From positions 1-45,000 of the forward strand of contig JABVXV010000360.1 of assembly GCA_013365325.1 (NCBI GenBank): 45,000 nt of DNA, read 5' to 3'. The DNA comes from Dipetalonema caudispina (lineage: Eukaryota; Nematoda; Chromadorea; Rhabditida; Onchocercidae). This document shows, piece by piece, positions 35,732 through 45,000 of this stretch (within the stretch, counting starts at the first letter, position 1; each line of letters starts with the position of its first letter). The notes below the pieces were generated by a model. That model was not told where the DNA came from and searched no databases. It saw only the letters and a program-made list of their open reading frames with translations. Made by a program: the position numbers and the translations under genes.

Positions 35732-37515
35732 ATTCATTTCTTCAAAAGTGGTACAAATAATAAGATGAATAAATCGAATTGAATTTAACCCAATTTGTTT
35801 TTTTTTCCTTCTTCCTTTTCTTTTTTCCTTCATTTCATCAACATTTATTTACAAGTGATTGAAATTAATGGAAATATAAAATGAATTGAATTTGGTATTG
35901 TTAATGATTTGCTTATGTCAATAACTTAACATCAAAGGAAGATAATTTAATGAATATAGGAAGGTAAGTAAATAAATATTGTTGGATAATTGTTAGGAAA
36001 ATGTAATTATGATAGGAATCGAAGTGGGAAAAAAAATTTTACAAAATCGATTTACAATACTGCCATAACCTATGACATTCTATTGAATGGATAATTTGTT
36101 GATGTTGCTTTCTTTTATTTTATGATAGACAAAAGAAAAAAAGAAAAAGAAAAAAGAAAAAAAGAAAAGGAAAACAGTTGCTAATTCAAATTTCAAAGAT
36201 TAGAAATGATACTTGATAAATTTTGTGTTTATTTGCAAAATAAGATTCAATTCAAATTTGATAATACTTCTAATTTAAGCCTAAGTTTGATAAACGATTA
36301 AGCTTAAATTACAATTCCAATCGTTCACATTTATTTACATATAATAACCTTTGCTTAATTTTATTTAGTTATAACTAATTAATTCATTATTTTAACCATC
36401 ATAAATATTAAATAAAGAACGAAAGAAAGTACTTGTTTACTGAATATAAAACTTAACGTTTTAGCAATTGTATTGTTTATTGACGGATGATAATTAATAC
36501 TAAACGTGGATTGCTATCAAAAAAACCAATCTGTAATAGTAATAATCGATAGAAAAAAATGAATTTCAATCAATAATTAAATCAGAAGAAGATTATGAGA
36601 ATATGAAATTTTCCATTTTCAATTAAATGTATCGGTGATATAATTGAATACTATAATGCTACATAATAATTAATTAATCTGCATAAATATATAATCCAAT
36701 CGCAATAGGTGTTGACATGAAAGTATTGTCGAGTTTATGGTTTAATGCTAATTGACATATTTAGTTTAGTTATAAAAGACAAATAAAATTATGCAAATTT
36801 TCCTTTTAAAAATTTGAAGCAAATTTAATATCTCATTAAAATGAATCAATTAACTAATAAGGAATTAATTATTTTATAGATAAGCAATCTATATAACTTC
36901 ATAAATAAATAAACTTCTCATATGATATTATTAATTCAATACAGTTGTCGCATAATAATTATTTACATTTTCATTTATATCAACTTAAATAAGCGTAAAA
37001 ATTTCACGCTATTTTATTAGTTAATATAAACAAATAATAATATTATTGCTAGCAAATATTTCATATTCTCATAACAAATTATTATTTTTAGTTTGAAATT
37101 GATGTTAAAATACGGGTAAATGTGGTATTAATTATGGACTAACAATAATATAATACAATTGTCTGTTTATTACCCTTTTCTCAGCAATAAATTATCATTT
37201 TGCTCTAAAAAAAAAAAAAAAATTAAACCAAAAAGAATAACAAAAAACATAGCAATTAACATTATCTATTTACCTTACCTGTAAAATGTAATTTTGTTAA
37301 AATGATTTGATGTAAATTAATTATATTACTTAAATAAATTTCTCACGTAATAGACGAAAAAAAAAAGAAAGAAAGAAAGAAAGAAAAACATTAAAATAAG
37401 AAAAAAGTAAACAAAGCTATTTAATTTTTAAAATTTGATATCGTAAAAGTAGAAAACATTAGCATTTTTGAGAACATTTAATTTAATTATGTATTCAACA
37501 GTAAATGCATATTCT
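34400..37515. other. AT-rich spacer
   Basis: Homopolymer A and T runs and a CT tract only. At 34.96-35.06 kb a CGGTTG/CAACCG inverted pair is followed by a good plus acceptor (CTGTCCTCTTCAG) and a short frame SLNNRMNERGREMKKLYSL with stop; this is too little to call. Confidence 0.45.
35684..35729. repeat. T run followed by (CT)n
   Basis: About 18 T then about 14 CT units, a long polypyrimidine tract on the plus strand. Confidence 0.9.
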
Positions 37516-37519
37516 GAAT

Positions 37520-37706
37520 TGTCACATAATTGTTAAATGGTCAATAGAGGTCAAATTAATAAAATTATGATGTTAACGTAACATTAAGCTAAAAATGAAA
37601 TGCGATACTTGGAATTAATAATGTCATATAATGGTTAAATGGTCAATAGAGGTCAAATTAATAAAACCATAATGTCAACGTAATATAAACTAAATGAAAT
37701 GATAAA
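37520..37706. repeat. Imperfect ~90-bp direct duplication (period ~102) carrying DR4 elements
   Basis: Two copies (about 37520-37607 and 37622-37706) share a fully identical core TTAAATGGTCAATAGAGGTC and more. Each contains TGGTCA-ATAG-AGGTCA, two nuclear-receptor half-sites spaced by four bases (37538-37553 and 37640-37655). The flanks have diverged while these elements are unchanged. It lies directly upstream of the 37.75-kb island. Confidence 0.75.
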
Positions 37707-37751
37707 ATGTAAAGTAATGTTAAAATAATGTAAAAATAATGTTGTAAGTGA

Positions 37752-37993
37752 AGTGAAACTATCAACAAAGTAAGGAACGTTTACGGAAAGATTGTGGAAA
37801 TATCAGAATTGAAGGAACAATTTCCAATGGGTGCAATCAATGATGGTTTGGCAGAGAGGGGAACCAATACGACTACTATCGCCCTTGGGATGATGATAGA
37901 GGGAGAGAAGAATGCTTTGTTGATGAACAGGGTGAAATGATTGAAAAGGAAGGAGGGAGAGGGAGAGAGAGAGAGGGAGGGAGAGAAGAATAG
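37752..37993 (+). other. Coding-potential island, overlapping frames
   Basis: Composition shifts toward balance here. One plus frame (37752-37940) reads from VRNVYGKIVEISELKEQFPM to GEKNALLMNRVK and a stop. A second plus frame (37844-37993) reads GNQYDYYRPWDDDRGREECF, then VDEQGEMIEKEGG and on into the GA-rich repeat; it has a GTTTGGCAG acceptor-like site just before and a GG|GTGAAA donor-like site at 37932. The minus strand is also open (37781-38020), hydrophobic and Pro-rich, ending at CC|GTAAAC. The acidic Tyr/Asp-rich second frame looks most like protein to me, but this is a judgement by eye. Confidence 0.3.
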
Positions 37994-38270
37994 AGAGGGG
38001 GAAAGAGATGAATGGTTCACTCCTGGTTTGCTAAAGATTACTTGCTGACTCTTTCAAAGAGGAAATGAATGGAAGAGTAGAATAAAAGAAAGAGAGGAAG
38101 AGGGAGAGAGAGAAAGAGAGAGAGGGAGAAAGGGAATTGTACCGTGTAACCATTTCTTTCCCTCCTCTCTTCCTTTTTACCCCCGCTTTTAGATGTCATT
38201 ATGTCCACTTATGTCCCTTACCCCTTTCTTTTTCCCTCCCCGACAGATTTCATCGTACCTCTTCCACCTT

Positions 38271-38345
38271 TATATATATATATATATATGAATTGTAAAG
38301 GAGGAATGGATGAGCAAACAGGCGGACAAACATGACCGTTTTACC
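38271..38345 (+). other. TA tract followed by possible short first exon
   Basis: A 19-bp alternating TA tract (38271-38289), of the kind that could serve as a TATA element but also common as a microsatellite here, is followed at about 38312 by an ATG frame reading MSKQADKHDRFTGGMRQ up to CAG|GTAACC. The frame stays open beyond that for another 30-odd codons. Upstream (38195-38246) are two pyrimidine-rich stretches ending CTTTTAG and CCCGACAG, which are good acceptor shapes. No downstream exon was identified. Confidence 0.2.
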
Positions 38346-40127
38346 GGAGGGATGAGACAGGTAACCGGGTCAATTGTCCATCCGTTACATTTCTTTCTTA
38401 TCTATCCTTCTATACACTTTCATCATTTCTGTTACAATCGAAATAATCTGTTTTTCATTTCCTGTTAAAATTATGGTCATTTTTCTGAAGTTTTGAATAT
38501 TTTCTCCATTCTATCCTTCTTTTCCTCTTTTATTAATTTTTTCCGTTTTATTTCATTTAATTTCATCTTCCTTTTTTACGTATGTTAGCAAAAAAGAAAA
38601 AAAAAATCATTTAAAAGAATTACTTTTTAGATTAATTAATATTAAAATGAATTGAGAACAACAGAATTTTTGCTCATACTTTTAGGTAATTAAAAAGGAA
38701 GTGAACATTCACCAACACTTTTAGATAATTTTTAATTATTAAAAATATTAGACAAAAACTTTTTAAGGAAAGTAATTATGAAAAGAGCAGTTTTTCATAG
38801 CATTGATGAAATTTTTAACAATTGTGTATCTTTCTTTTTTCTCTTCCTTTTTTTTTTTCTGAAAATTTAATGTTCTCAAAAAAAAAAAAAAAGAAAAAAA
38901 AGAAAAAATTTAGGGAAAAAGAAAGGAAAAAAAAAAGACGTCGTTGTTTTTTGTTTTTCAAAATTTATTTATTAGAAATTTGAAAAGAAAAGTGAGAAAA
39001 GAAAAGATAAACAATTAAAACTAAAGCAAAAAAGAAAGAAAAAAGCTAAACATAAAAGAAACAACGATTAACAAAGCATTTTAGGAATAGGGAATAATTG
39101 TTACTGATGACCTCTCTCTCTCTCTCTCCCTCCTCTCTCTCTCGTTCTCCCTCGTGTAACTTACGAAAACTTCAACTTCTAATATTTGTCACCCATTTGG
39201 TGACATTTGCCACTTTCTTCCTGACCAGACTTTATCTTATTTCAGGATAGATCCTCATTCCTTGATCAGAAATCATCTCATCTCATTTCAGCATACTGTA
39301 AAACAAGATAGGATAATTTGTCGAATTGTTATTGACCTTTTTCATTTTTCATTTCAAAAGTTAAACTTCATCCAAATGGTAATAAAAACGGCAAATTGCT
39401 ATTGAATGAGTGTAGCTAATCATTTCGTATAAAATTATTTTTCAGTTTTTTTTTTCTTCCTTTCATTTTTTTTTCTCTCTCTCTCTCCCTCTCTCTTATT
39501 CTCAACATCACAATGAAAACAATTCTTCTCTTTCTCTCGTAGTTTATTGAAATGTTGAATAGTTTGGATGTTTTTTTTTTATTAAAAACTATAATATGAT
39601 CCTGTTTAAATCGATCACTCATCTTTCCTCTTATCCTTCTTCGCCAAATTCTTTCTCTCATTCATTTACCCGACTATTCGCGGTATGTATTACCTTCTTT
39701 TTCTTTCATAAAATCCTAAATCTAATCTTTCTTTTCTCCCTCTTATTATTTATTCATAAATTAACATAATGAATGAGAGTTTATTTCTTCTTCTTCTTCT
39801 TCCAACCCTCTTCAATTGATCCTATCCAAAAATTCATAAACAAAAAAAAAATTAATAAACAAAATGCTTAAATGTTGTTTACAATATTGAAGAATATATG
39901 ATATTTGGTTGTTTTCTTTTTGTTCCATTTGTTTAATTTTAATTTGTTCAAATATCTGATAATTAATATGATGTAAATTGCGTAAAGGTTAATAATCATT
40001 GAAACAGTGCATTATTTACGTAATATTCACACGGGTAACATTAAGAAAATATTTCAGAAAAGCTTAAAACAAAGTCGGAAAGCTCGTTTTATTTCAAACA
40101 TACACTTAGGTACAATTCAGCAACCCA

Positions 40128-40129
<2 letters not shown>

Positions 40130-40184
<55 letters not shown>

Positions 40185-40320
40185 TATTATTATTATTATT
40201 GTTATTATTATTATTATTACTATTATTATTATTATTATTACTATTATTATTATTATTATTACTATTATTATTTATTACTATTATTTATCATTATTATTAT
40301 CAATTATTATTATTATTAGT
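40130..40320. repeat. (TTA)n array, nearly 190 bp
   Basis: TTA units with scattered CTA, GTT and TTTA interruptions. The plus frame reads as a very long Leu run, which is an artefact of the array. Confidence 0.95.
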
Positions 40321-41120
40321 TAATCTCGATAAATTTAAAACGACAATGTTTTTGAGTAATAGGAAAGTGATTTTAAGATTTTTAAAGAATGGAAATAATC
40401 CATCTGTATGTTGCATGCAGTTATGATATTGTCAAAAAAATGTAGCAGATTGAATCATCTGGAATGATAGTATAGCACATTATCATTTCGAAGATAATTA
40501 ATTTAATTATATTATCACTTAAAAATGATTAATTTAGTCAATAAATATTTGAGGTAATTGAGAGATAATTCGGAAAGATTAACGATCAAAGGTTAGCAGA
40601 ATGAATGATGCAAATGAAACAATTGGAAATGATTAAATAACAGTTAAAATTTTTCATTTTAATAGTAATTTTTTAATTTATGCTAATTTTTTTTTTTACC
40701 AAAAAATGATTGAAACTCTTTTGTTGAAATATTTTTGTCTAATCTAAACTAATTTTATCTTTTTAAATGATAAGGAGAAAAAAAATATTGATAATAATAA
40801 GAAATATGATGGAAAAAAGAAAGAAATCGAAGAATATTTCGATTGGAAAAAATTACACTATCAAGAAGGTTTTAATATTTTAATAAAAGAGTTATTTCAT
40901 TTTCTCCTTTTGGGTAATAAATTTTAGAAAGCATATCTAATTGTAACTTTTTTCTTTTTTAACTAATACAAATCAAGCATGGTGAAATTGAAATTTGTTA
41001 GTTAGGAATTCTGAGATTTTCAAATTATTAGTGAAAATTATTAGAGAATAGTAATTGATAATATTATATGAAAGGTTTAATCATTTATGATGAATATCTG
41101 AACTTATGCTTTATGGATAA

Positions 41121-41123
<3 letters not shown>

Positions 41124-41153
<30 letters not shown>
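41124..41153. repeat. (TA)n tract
   Basis: Uninterrupted alternating TA followed by TGTG. Confidence 0.9.
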
Positions 41154-41155
<2 letters not shown>

Positions 41156-42247
41156 AGTTTAAAAATTCACAAAGATTTAAAATTTTTTTTTTAAAAAAGA
41201 TATCATATGTCTTTATTGGTTTAAATATTAAATTATGTAGGTGTAAAATTAAAATTTATGAAAATAAAATGAAACAAAATGAATAGAATTGGTTGAAATT
41301 ATTTGCTATCGACAAAATTTAGCATGACATTATTGGCTTTTAAGATATATGCAAAAGCAAATGTGACAATTAATCAGTCATTCAAAATGTTTCCATTTTT
41401 CCTTTCCGACACTTTCCAAATGTATGTATTCTCATTGATTAAATAAATCATTAAAATATTTGGATGATTTTAAAATGTTATCGATGAAGTGGAAAAAAAA
41501 AAGAATGGAGAAATTTTGAACATGTCAAACAAAAGATTTGCGACCTCATTATGATGAACTTATTGAAAAGTTAAAGGAAAGTGTGGGAGAGAGAGAGAGA
41601 GGGAGAGAGAGAAGGAAAAGAGAAGGGAAATAATAAGTGCATTATTTCCGATAACAAAATCCTAAAATTTCAATTCAGTAACTTTAAAAATAGAAATTTT
41701 GATCAAATTAATAAAAAATATAATTTTAAAATCTTCACTGTACTAATTGAAATTTTTATTAATTCGTTTCACAGAATATTTGTAGGCCAACGTAATTATT
41801 AATGATTTATTAATCCCCATTTCTCATATTAATCAGTATTGATCACTACGAATCTGATCAACGCCAAATGTTGACCATAAAGTGTTCAATCAATTGTGAA
41901 ATTCATAAATTCGCATTGATTAATCTGAAATAAATCTTGCTTTTAATTATCTCAAATCTATTATTTGAAATATCCTAATCCTGAAATTTATATTTAAGTT
42001 ATCCTAAATTTCAATATACTTATTTATTATTTGAGATTAGTTATTTTAAATCCTCTGATTTTTTTTTTTTGTTTATTTTCAAGAAAAATTATTTCTTCAT
42101 TTACCCAAGTATGAACATAATCTAACAATGGTTTAGTTTTTAGTTTTGCTCACACTGAAAAATACTTAGAACAAGGAAAACAAAAAAAAAAAAAAAAGTG
42201 AAAAAAATAGAAAGATGCCCTTCAGCTATTTGTCATTTTTCTTTTTA

Positions 42248-42275
42248 TTTTTTTTTTTTTTTTTTTTTTTTTTTT
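42248..42275. repeat. Run of 28 T
   Basis: Homopolymer within a T-rich stretch (42.23-42.29 kb). Confidence 0.95.
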
Positions 42276-44128
42276 GTTTTAATCTTTAAAACAGCGATTT
42301 GTTCAAAAGTTGAGCAGTTTATTCACACATTTGTTTTTCTTTAAAACATAACATTTTTGCTTTTAGAAGTTACAATTATCATTTTAACCAATTTTTGAAT
42401 TGAGGGGTTTTTCACTAAAAATTTATTTATTTTCTATGTTTGAAATTTTTTTAGGAATAAAAAAAAAATGTTTTCCACTTTTTTTGTTTTGTTTGGAAAT
42501 TTACACCCTTTTTTTCATATTTTGTGCAAAATTTGAGAAAAAAAAAACCGAGAAACGAATTTAAAAGGGAAATATGGCATAAATTTATTTTATTTAAAGA
42601 GTTAATTTTCTATCGGATTAAATGAAAATTTCCAAGCTCAGTTAAAAATTGCTTTCCATTTTTTTTTTTTTGCTTCAATTTTACGGCTTAATCAATTCCA
42701 AAAGTTTCTGCTTGTTTCTTTTACTCTTTGAGAATTTTTTACAATGTATGAAATCGAATATTATTAGAAATGGAAGGATGATAAATATTGTATTTTATTA
42801 ATTGTTTGTAATTATTCATTAAGCTCATTTTCGACATATCAATAGCAATATTCAATGCAAAAATTTAAATTTAAATCATTAACAAGAGTAATCGATCAAT
42901 CATTGTAAGCATATCGATGATGAAATAATTTCTCCTCTACACTTTCATCATTTTCTTATTGAACTTCGAAAATTATTACTTCTCGATGAATGGAATTATA
43001 TACTAAAAATTCTACAGAAGGCATTTTACGGAACATTTTGAATTACTCAACCATACTTAATTTAGGACTAAATCATCATCTCTTAGTTCTATTATTTTAT
43101 AATCTAATCATTATTAAATATACTTAATGATACTCATTATTATTATTATTATTTTATAACTATAAAAAAATAATTTAAAAAAATTTGAAAATAATCCCAA
43201 TATTTCACTTGTAACATTTATGCAAAGTTCAAGAGGAGTTAAAAGAAATTTAGAAATATAAAATCATCGAGACAATCAGAGAATTCATTTTCATCATTCT
43301 TTACATTTTCTAAATAAAAAAAGAGAGGAAAAAAGAAAGAAAAGAAAGAAAGGAAAGTCCACTTAAAAACAAAGAAAAAAAAAAAAAATTAACATTTTAT
43401 TCTTTCATTCCTATTTCTTTACAAGAAAACGAAAGAAAAAAAAAAAATTATTCCTTTTATTTTTAGCAAATTTCATTCTGTTTTGCCTGTAACAACACGT
43501 TATGACTTTTTTTTTTTTTAATAAATCGGAATGAATCCGGAAAAATGGAAATAGAGTGATTAGTTAGATGAGAGTCATACTAGACAATAAGAACAAAATC
43601 GTTGATAGAGTTGCGACATTTGTGCCAAACATCGATATTAGTTAGCAGCAACAAATAAGCTTCATTTTTTTTTTTTTTTTTTTTTGAACATCAAAGTTTT
43701 GTTAAATTATAGTATACAGGAAAATTACCTTTCCATGAAATTTTTAAATATTTTAAATATTCTCTACATCCATCTTTCCATGAAATTTTCAAGTTCAAAA
43801 CTAATTAGAACGTTTTTTCTTTTCATTTAAGACATATTTGTGAATATTTTGGAATATTTTCAAATATTGTTCCAATATTTTTGAACTATGAGTAATAGTA
43901 TTTAATTGTTGAATGAATGAATTCATCCTATCTTGCTTCGAAATTTAATTAATTCATAATAAAATTTCCTCCAAATTTCAATAAAAAAAAATTCCGATCT
44001 AAATTTATTAAAAAATTTTTGCAACTAATATACATATACATACAAACAACTAAGTCATATCTTTTCTTTTCTTTCCGCAAATATCATCAATTTGATCTCT
44101 TTTGAAACCAAAAATAAATGACACTAAC

Positions 44129-44162
44129 GTAAATCATTCCTTGCAACATCATCCATCAGACG
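44129..44162 (-). CDS. Candidate 34-nt microexon
   Basis: On the minus strand a long pyrimidine tract ends CATTGTTACAG (acceptor at 44163), followed by CGT CTG ATG GAT GAT GTT and so on, ending TTA C|GTTAGT. The donor is the same hexamer used by exon 4 of the main gene. It encodes RLMDDVARNDL in phase 0 with one leftover base. The other two frames close within the exon. The splice sites are among the best in the window, but partner exons would lie upstream of the window or have been missed, so the gene is unknown. Confidence 0.35.
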
Positions 44163-45000
44163 CTGTAACAATGAAAAGAAAAAAAAAAAGAAATTTGCTT
44201 CCTTTTTATTTGAAATTTTAAAACAGAAAGAATTTTACGGGGAGATTTTCGAATTGTTGAAATTGTCTAAAATTTAGAGATAATATACGTTAAAATAATA
44301 AAGAAGCGTTGGATTGAATTTTAATTCCAAAGGATTTAATAAACATTTAGTAATTGAAATAAATTCATATTATAACTTTAAAAAAAAAAAGGAATATTCA
44401 AATGTTCATTTATTCATATTTTTAGAAAGAATCATTTAATGAATTTTTCATTTTGCAACGTTTTATAAACGTAAACTTTCATTGAATTGTAATCATTCTT
44501 TGGTATAATCAATGTAATATAAGTTAACCTTAGACTAAAATACTTCTTAGATTCGTTTTACAGTTTTGTAACAAACATTTTAATCATTAAAGAAGATAGA
44601 TAATATCTATTTTATGAATAATGTTGATTGGAAATTTATAAGGAATTTTTTTCTGGAAATGAGCAAAATACGGAAGGAAAGAGAAAATGAAAGAAATAAT
44701 CTAAATCCTTAATTAATCGAAATAATAATGCAACAGTGAGAAGATGTATTTTTATTGTTAAAATCATTTGATACTTATTGGCTAATTTCTTTTCTGGCTT
44801 AGTCTCAAATTTAGAATAATTTCAAGTTAGACTTATTCGCCGTTCAATATTTTCGCATTACAATTAATTCCCAATATTATTAGATCAGGTTTGAATGTTT
44901 TTTAATTATTCGAAAATTTGAATCATTCTAAAATATTCTTACTTTTTTAAAAAATTTCAATCAGTAAGAAGAAGAGACAAAAAGCAAGCAGAAAATGTTT

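Larger units (their letters stand above)
38400..44120. other. AT-rich spacer with simple repeats
   Basis: CT tracts (39.11-39.15, 39.47-39.50 kb), a GA tract (41.59-41.61 kb), the TTA array and T runs. No exon with both splice sites was found. Confidence 0.5.

Noticed and set aside
40007..40426. 139-codon plus-strand frame, mostly Leu
   Set aside because: It is the translation of a TTA microsatellite; flanks show no splice or start context.
1..45000. tRNA, rRNA, CRISPR, transposase or viral genes
   Set aside because: Scanned by eye on both strands for cloverleaf arms, spaced direct repeats and known catalytic motifs; none was found. This is not a substitute for covariance-model or profile searches.

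Overview
This window looks like nuclear DNA of an invertebrate-type animal with a very AT-rich genome (roughly one-fifth to one-quarter G+C by eye). It is dominated by long homopolymers, di-, tri- and tetranucleotide arrays and AT-rich spacer. The only well-supported gene is split by spliceosomal GT-AG introns of 0.75 to 4.4 kb. There are no bacterial-style operons, Shine-Dalgarno sites, CRISPR arrays, rRNA or tRNA genes, and no recognisable transposase or reverse transcriptase. I cannot name the species or phylum from this sequence alone.

Main gene (minus strand, about 20.46 kb down to about 9.6 kb). Four exons (20317-20456, 15765-15900, 12110-12241, 10949-11353) have good acceptors, GT donors and exactly matching reading phases. 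Joined, they encode a hydrophilic N-terminus rich in Ser, Thr and Glu, a basic RRRGSS patch, an amphipathic stretch and a long Lys/Arg/Glu-rich helix with a KKKGRKSK basic motif. I do not recognise the family; a nuclear or nucleic-acid-associated role is only an inference. A 39-nt microexon (10090-10128) and a short terminal exon (9609-9623) complete one phase-consistent model of about 288 residues, with less certainty. A separate ATG-containing exon (11640-11690) sits in the last large intron and splices in phase to the basic exon, so a second promoter for a short isoform is plausible. That intron also holds a perfect 53-nt fold-back.

Other regions. 1-5 kb, 6.2-9.5 kb, 20.5-25.8 kb, 28-37.5 kb and 38.4-45 kb are mostly spacer and microsatellite. 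Less AT-rich islands stand out at 3.0, 5.2, 5.95-6.12, 14.05, 25.87-25.98, 26.2-26.3, 37.75-38.0 and 38.3 kb. Each carries short open frames that look protein-like, often on both strands, so they are reported as unresolved exon candidates. A 34-nt microexon candidate lies at 44.13 kb and a 271-nt exon-like frame at 17.95-18.22 kb.

Non-coding structure worth attention: four tandem copies of a 21-22 bp unit, each with an EGR-type GCGTGGGYG core (27.30-27.38 kb); a cluster of perfect palindromes with CRE-like TGACGT cores (31.21-31.30 kb); a duplicated segment whose two copies keep the same DR4 nuclear-receptor-like element (37.52-37.71 kb); and a 35-bp tandem repeat with a palindromic core inside an intron of the main gene (10.32-10.42 kb).
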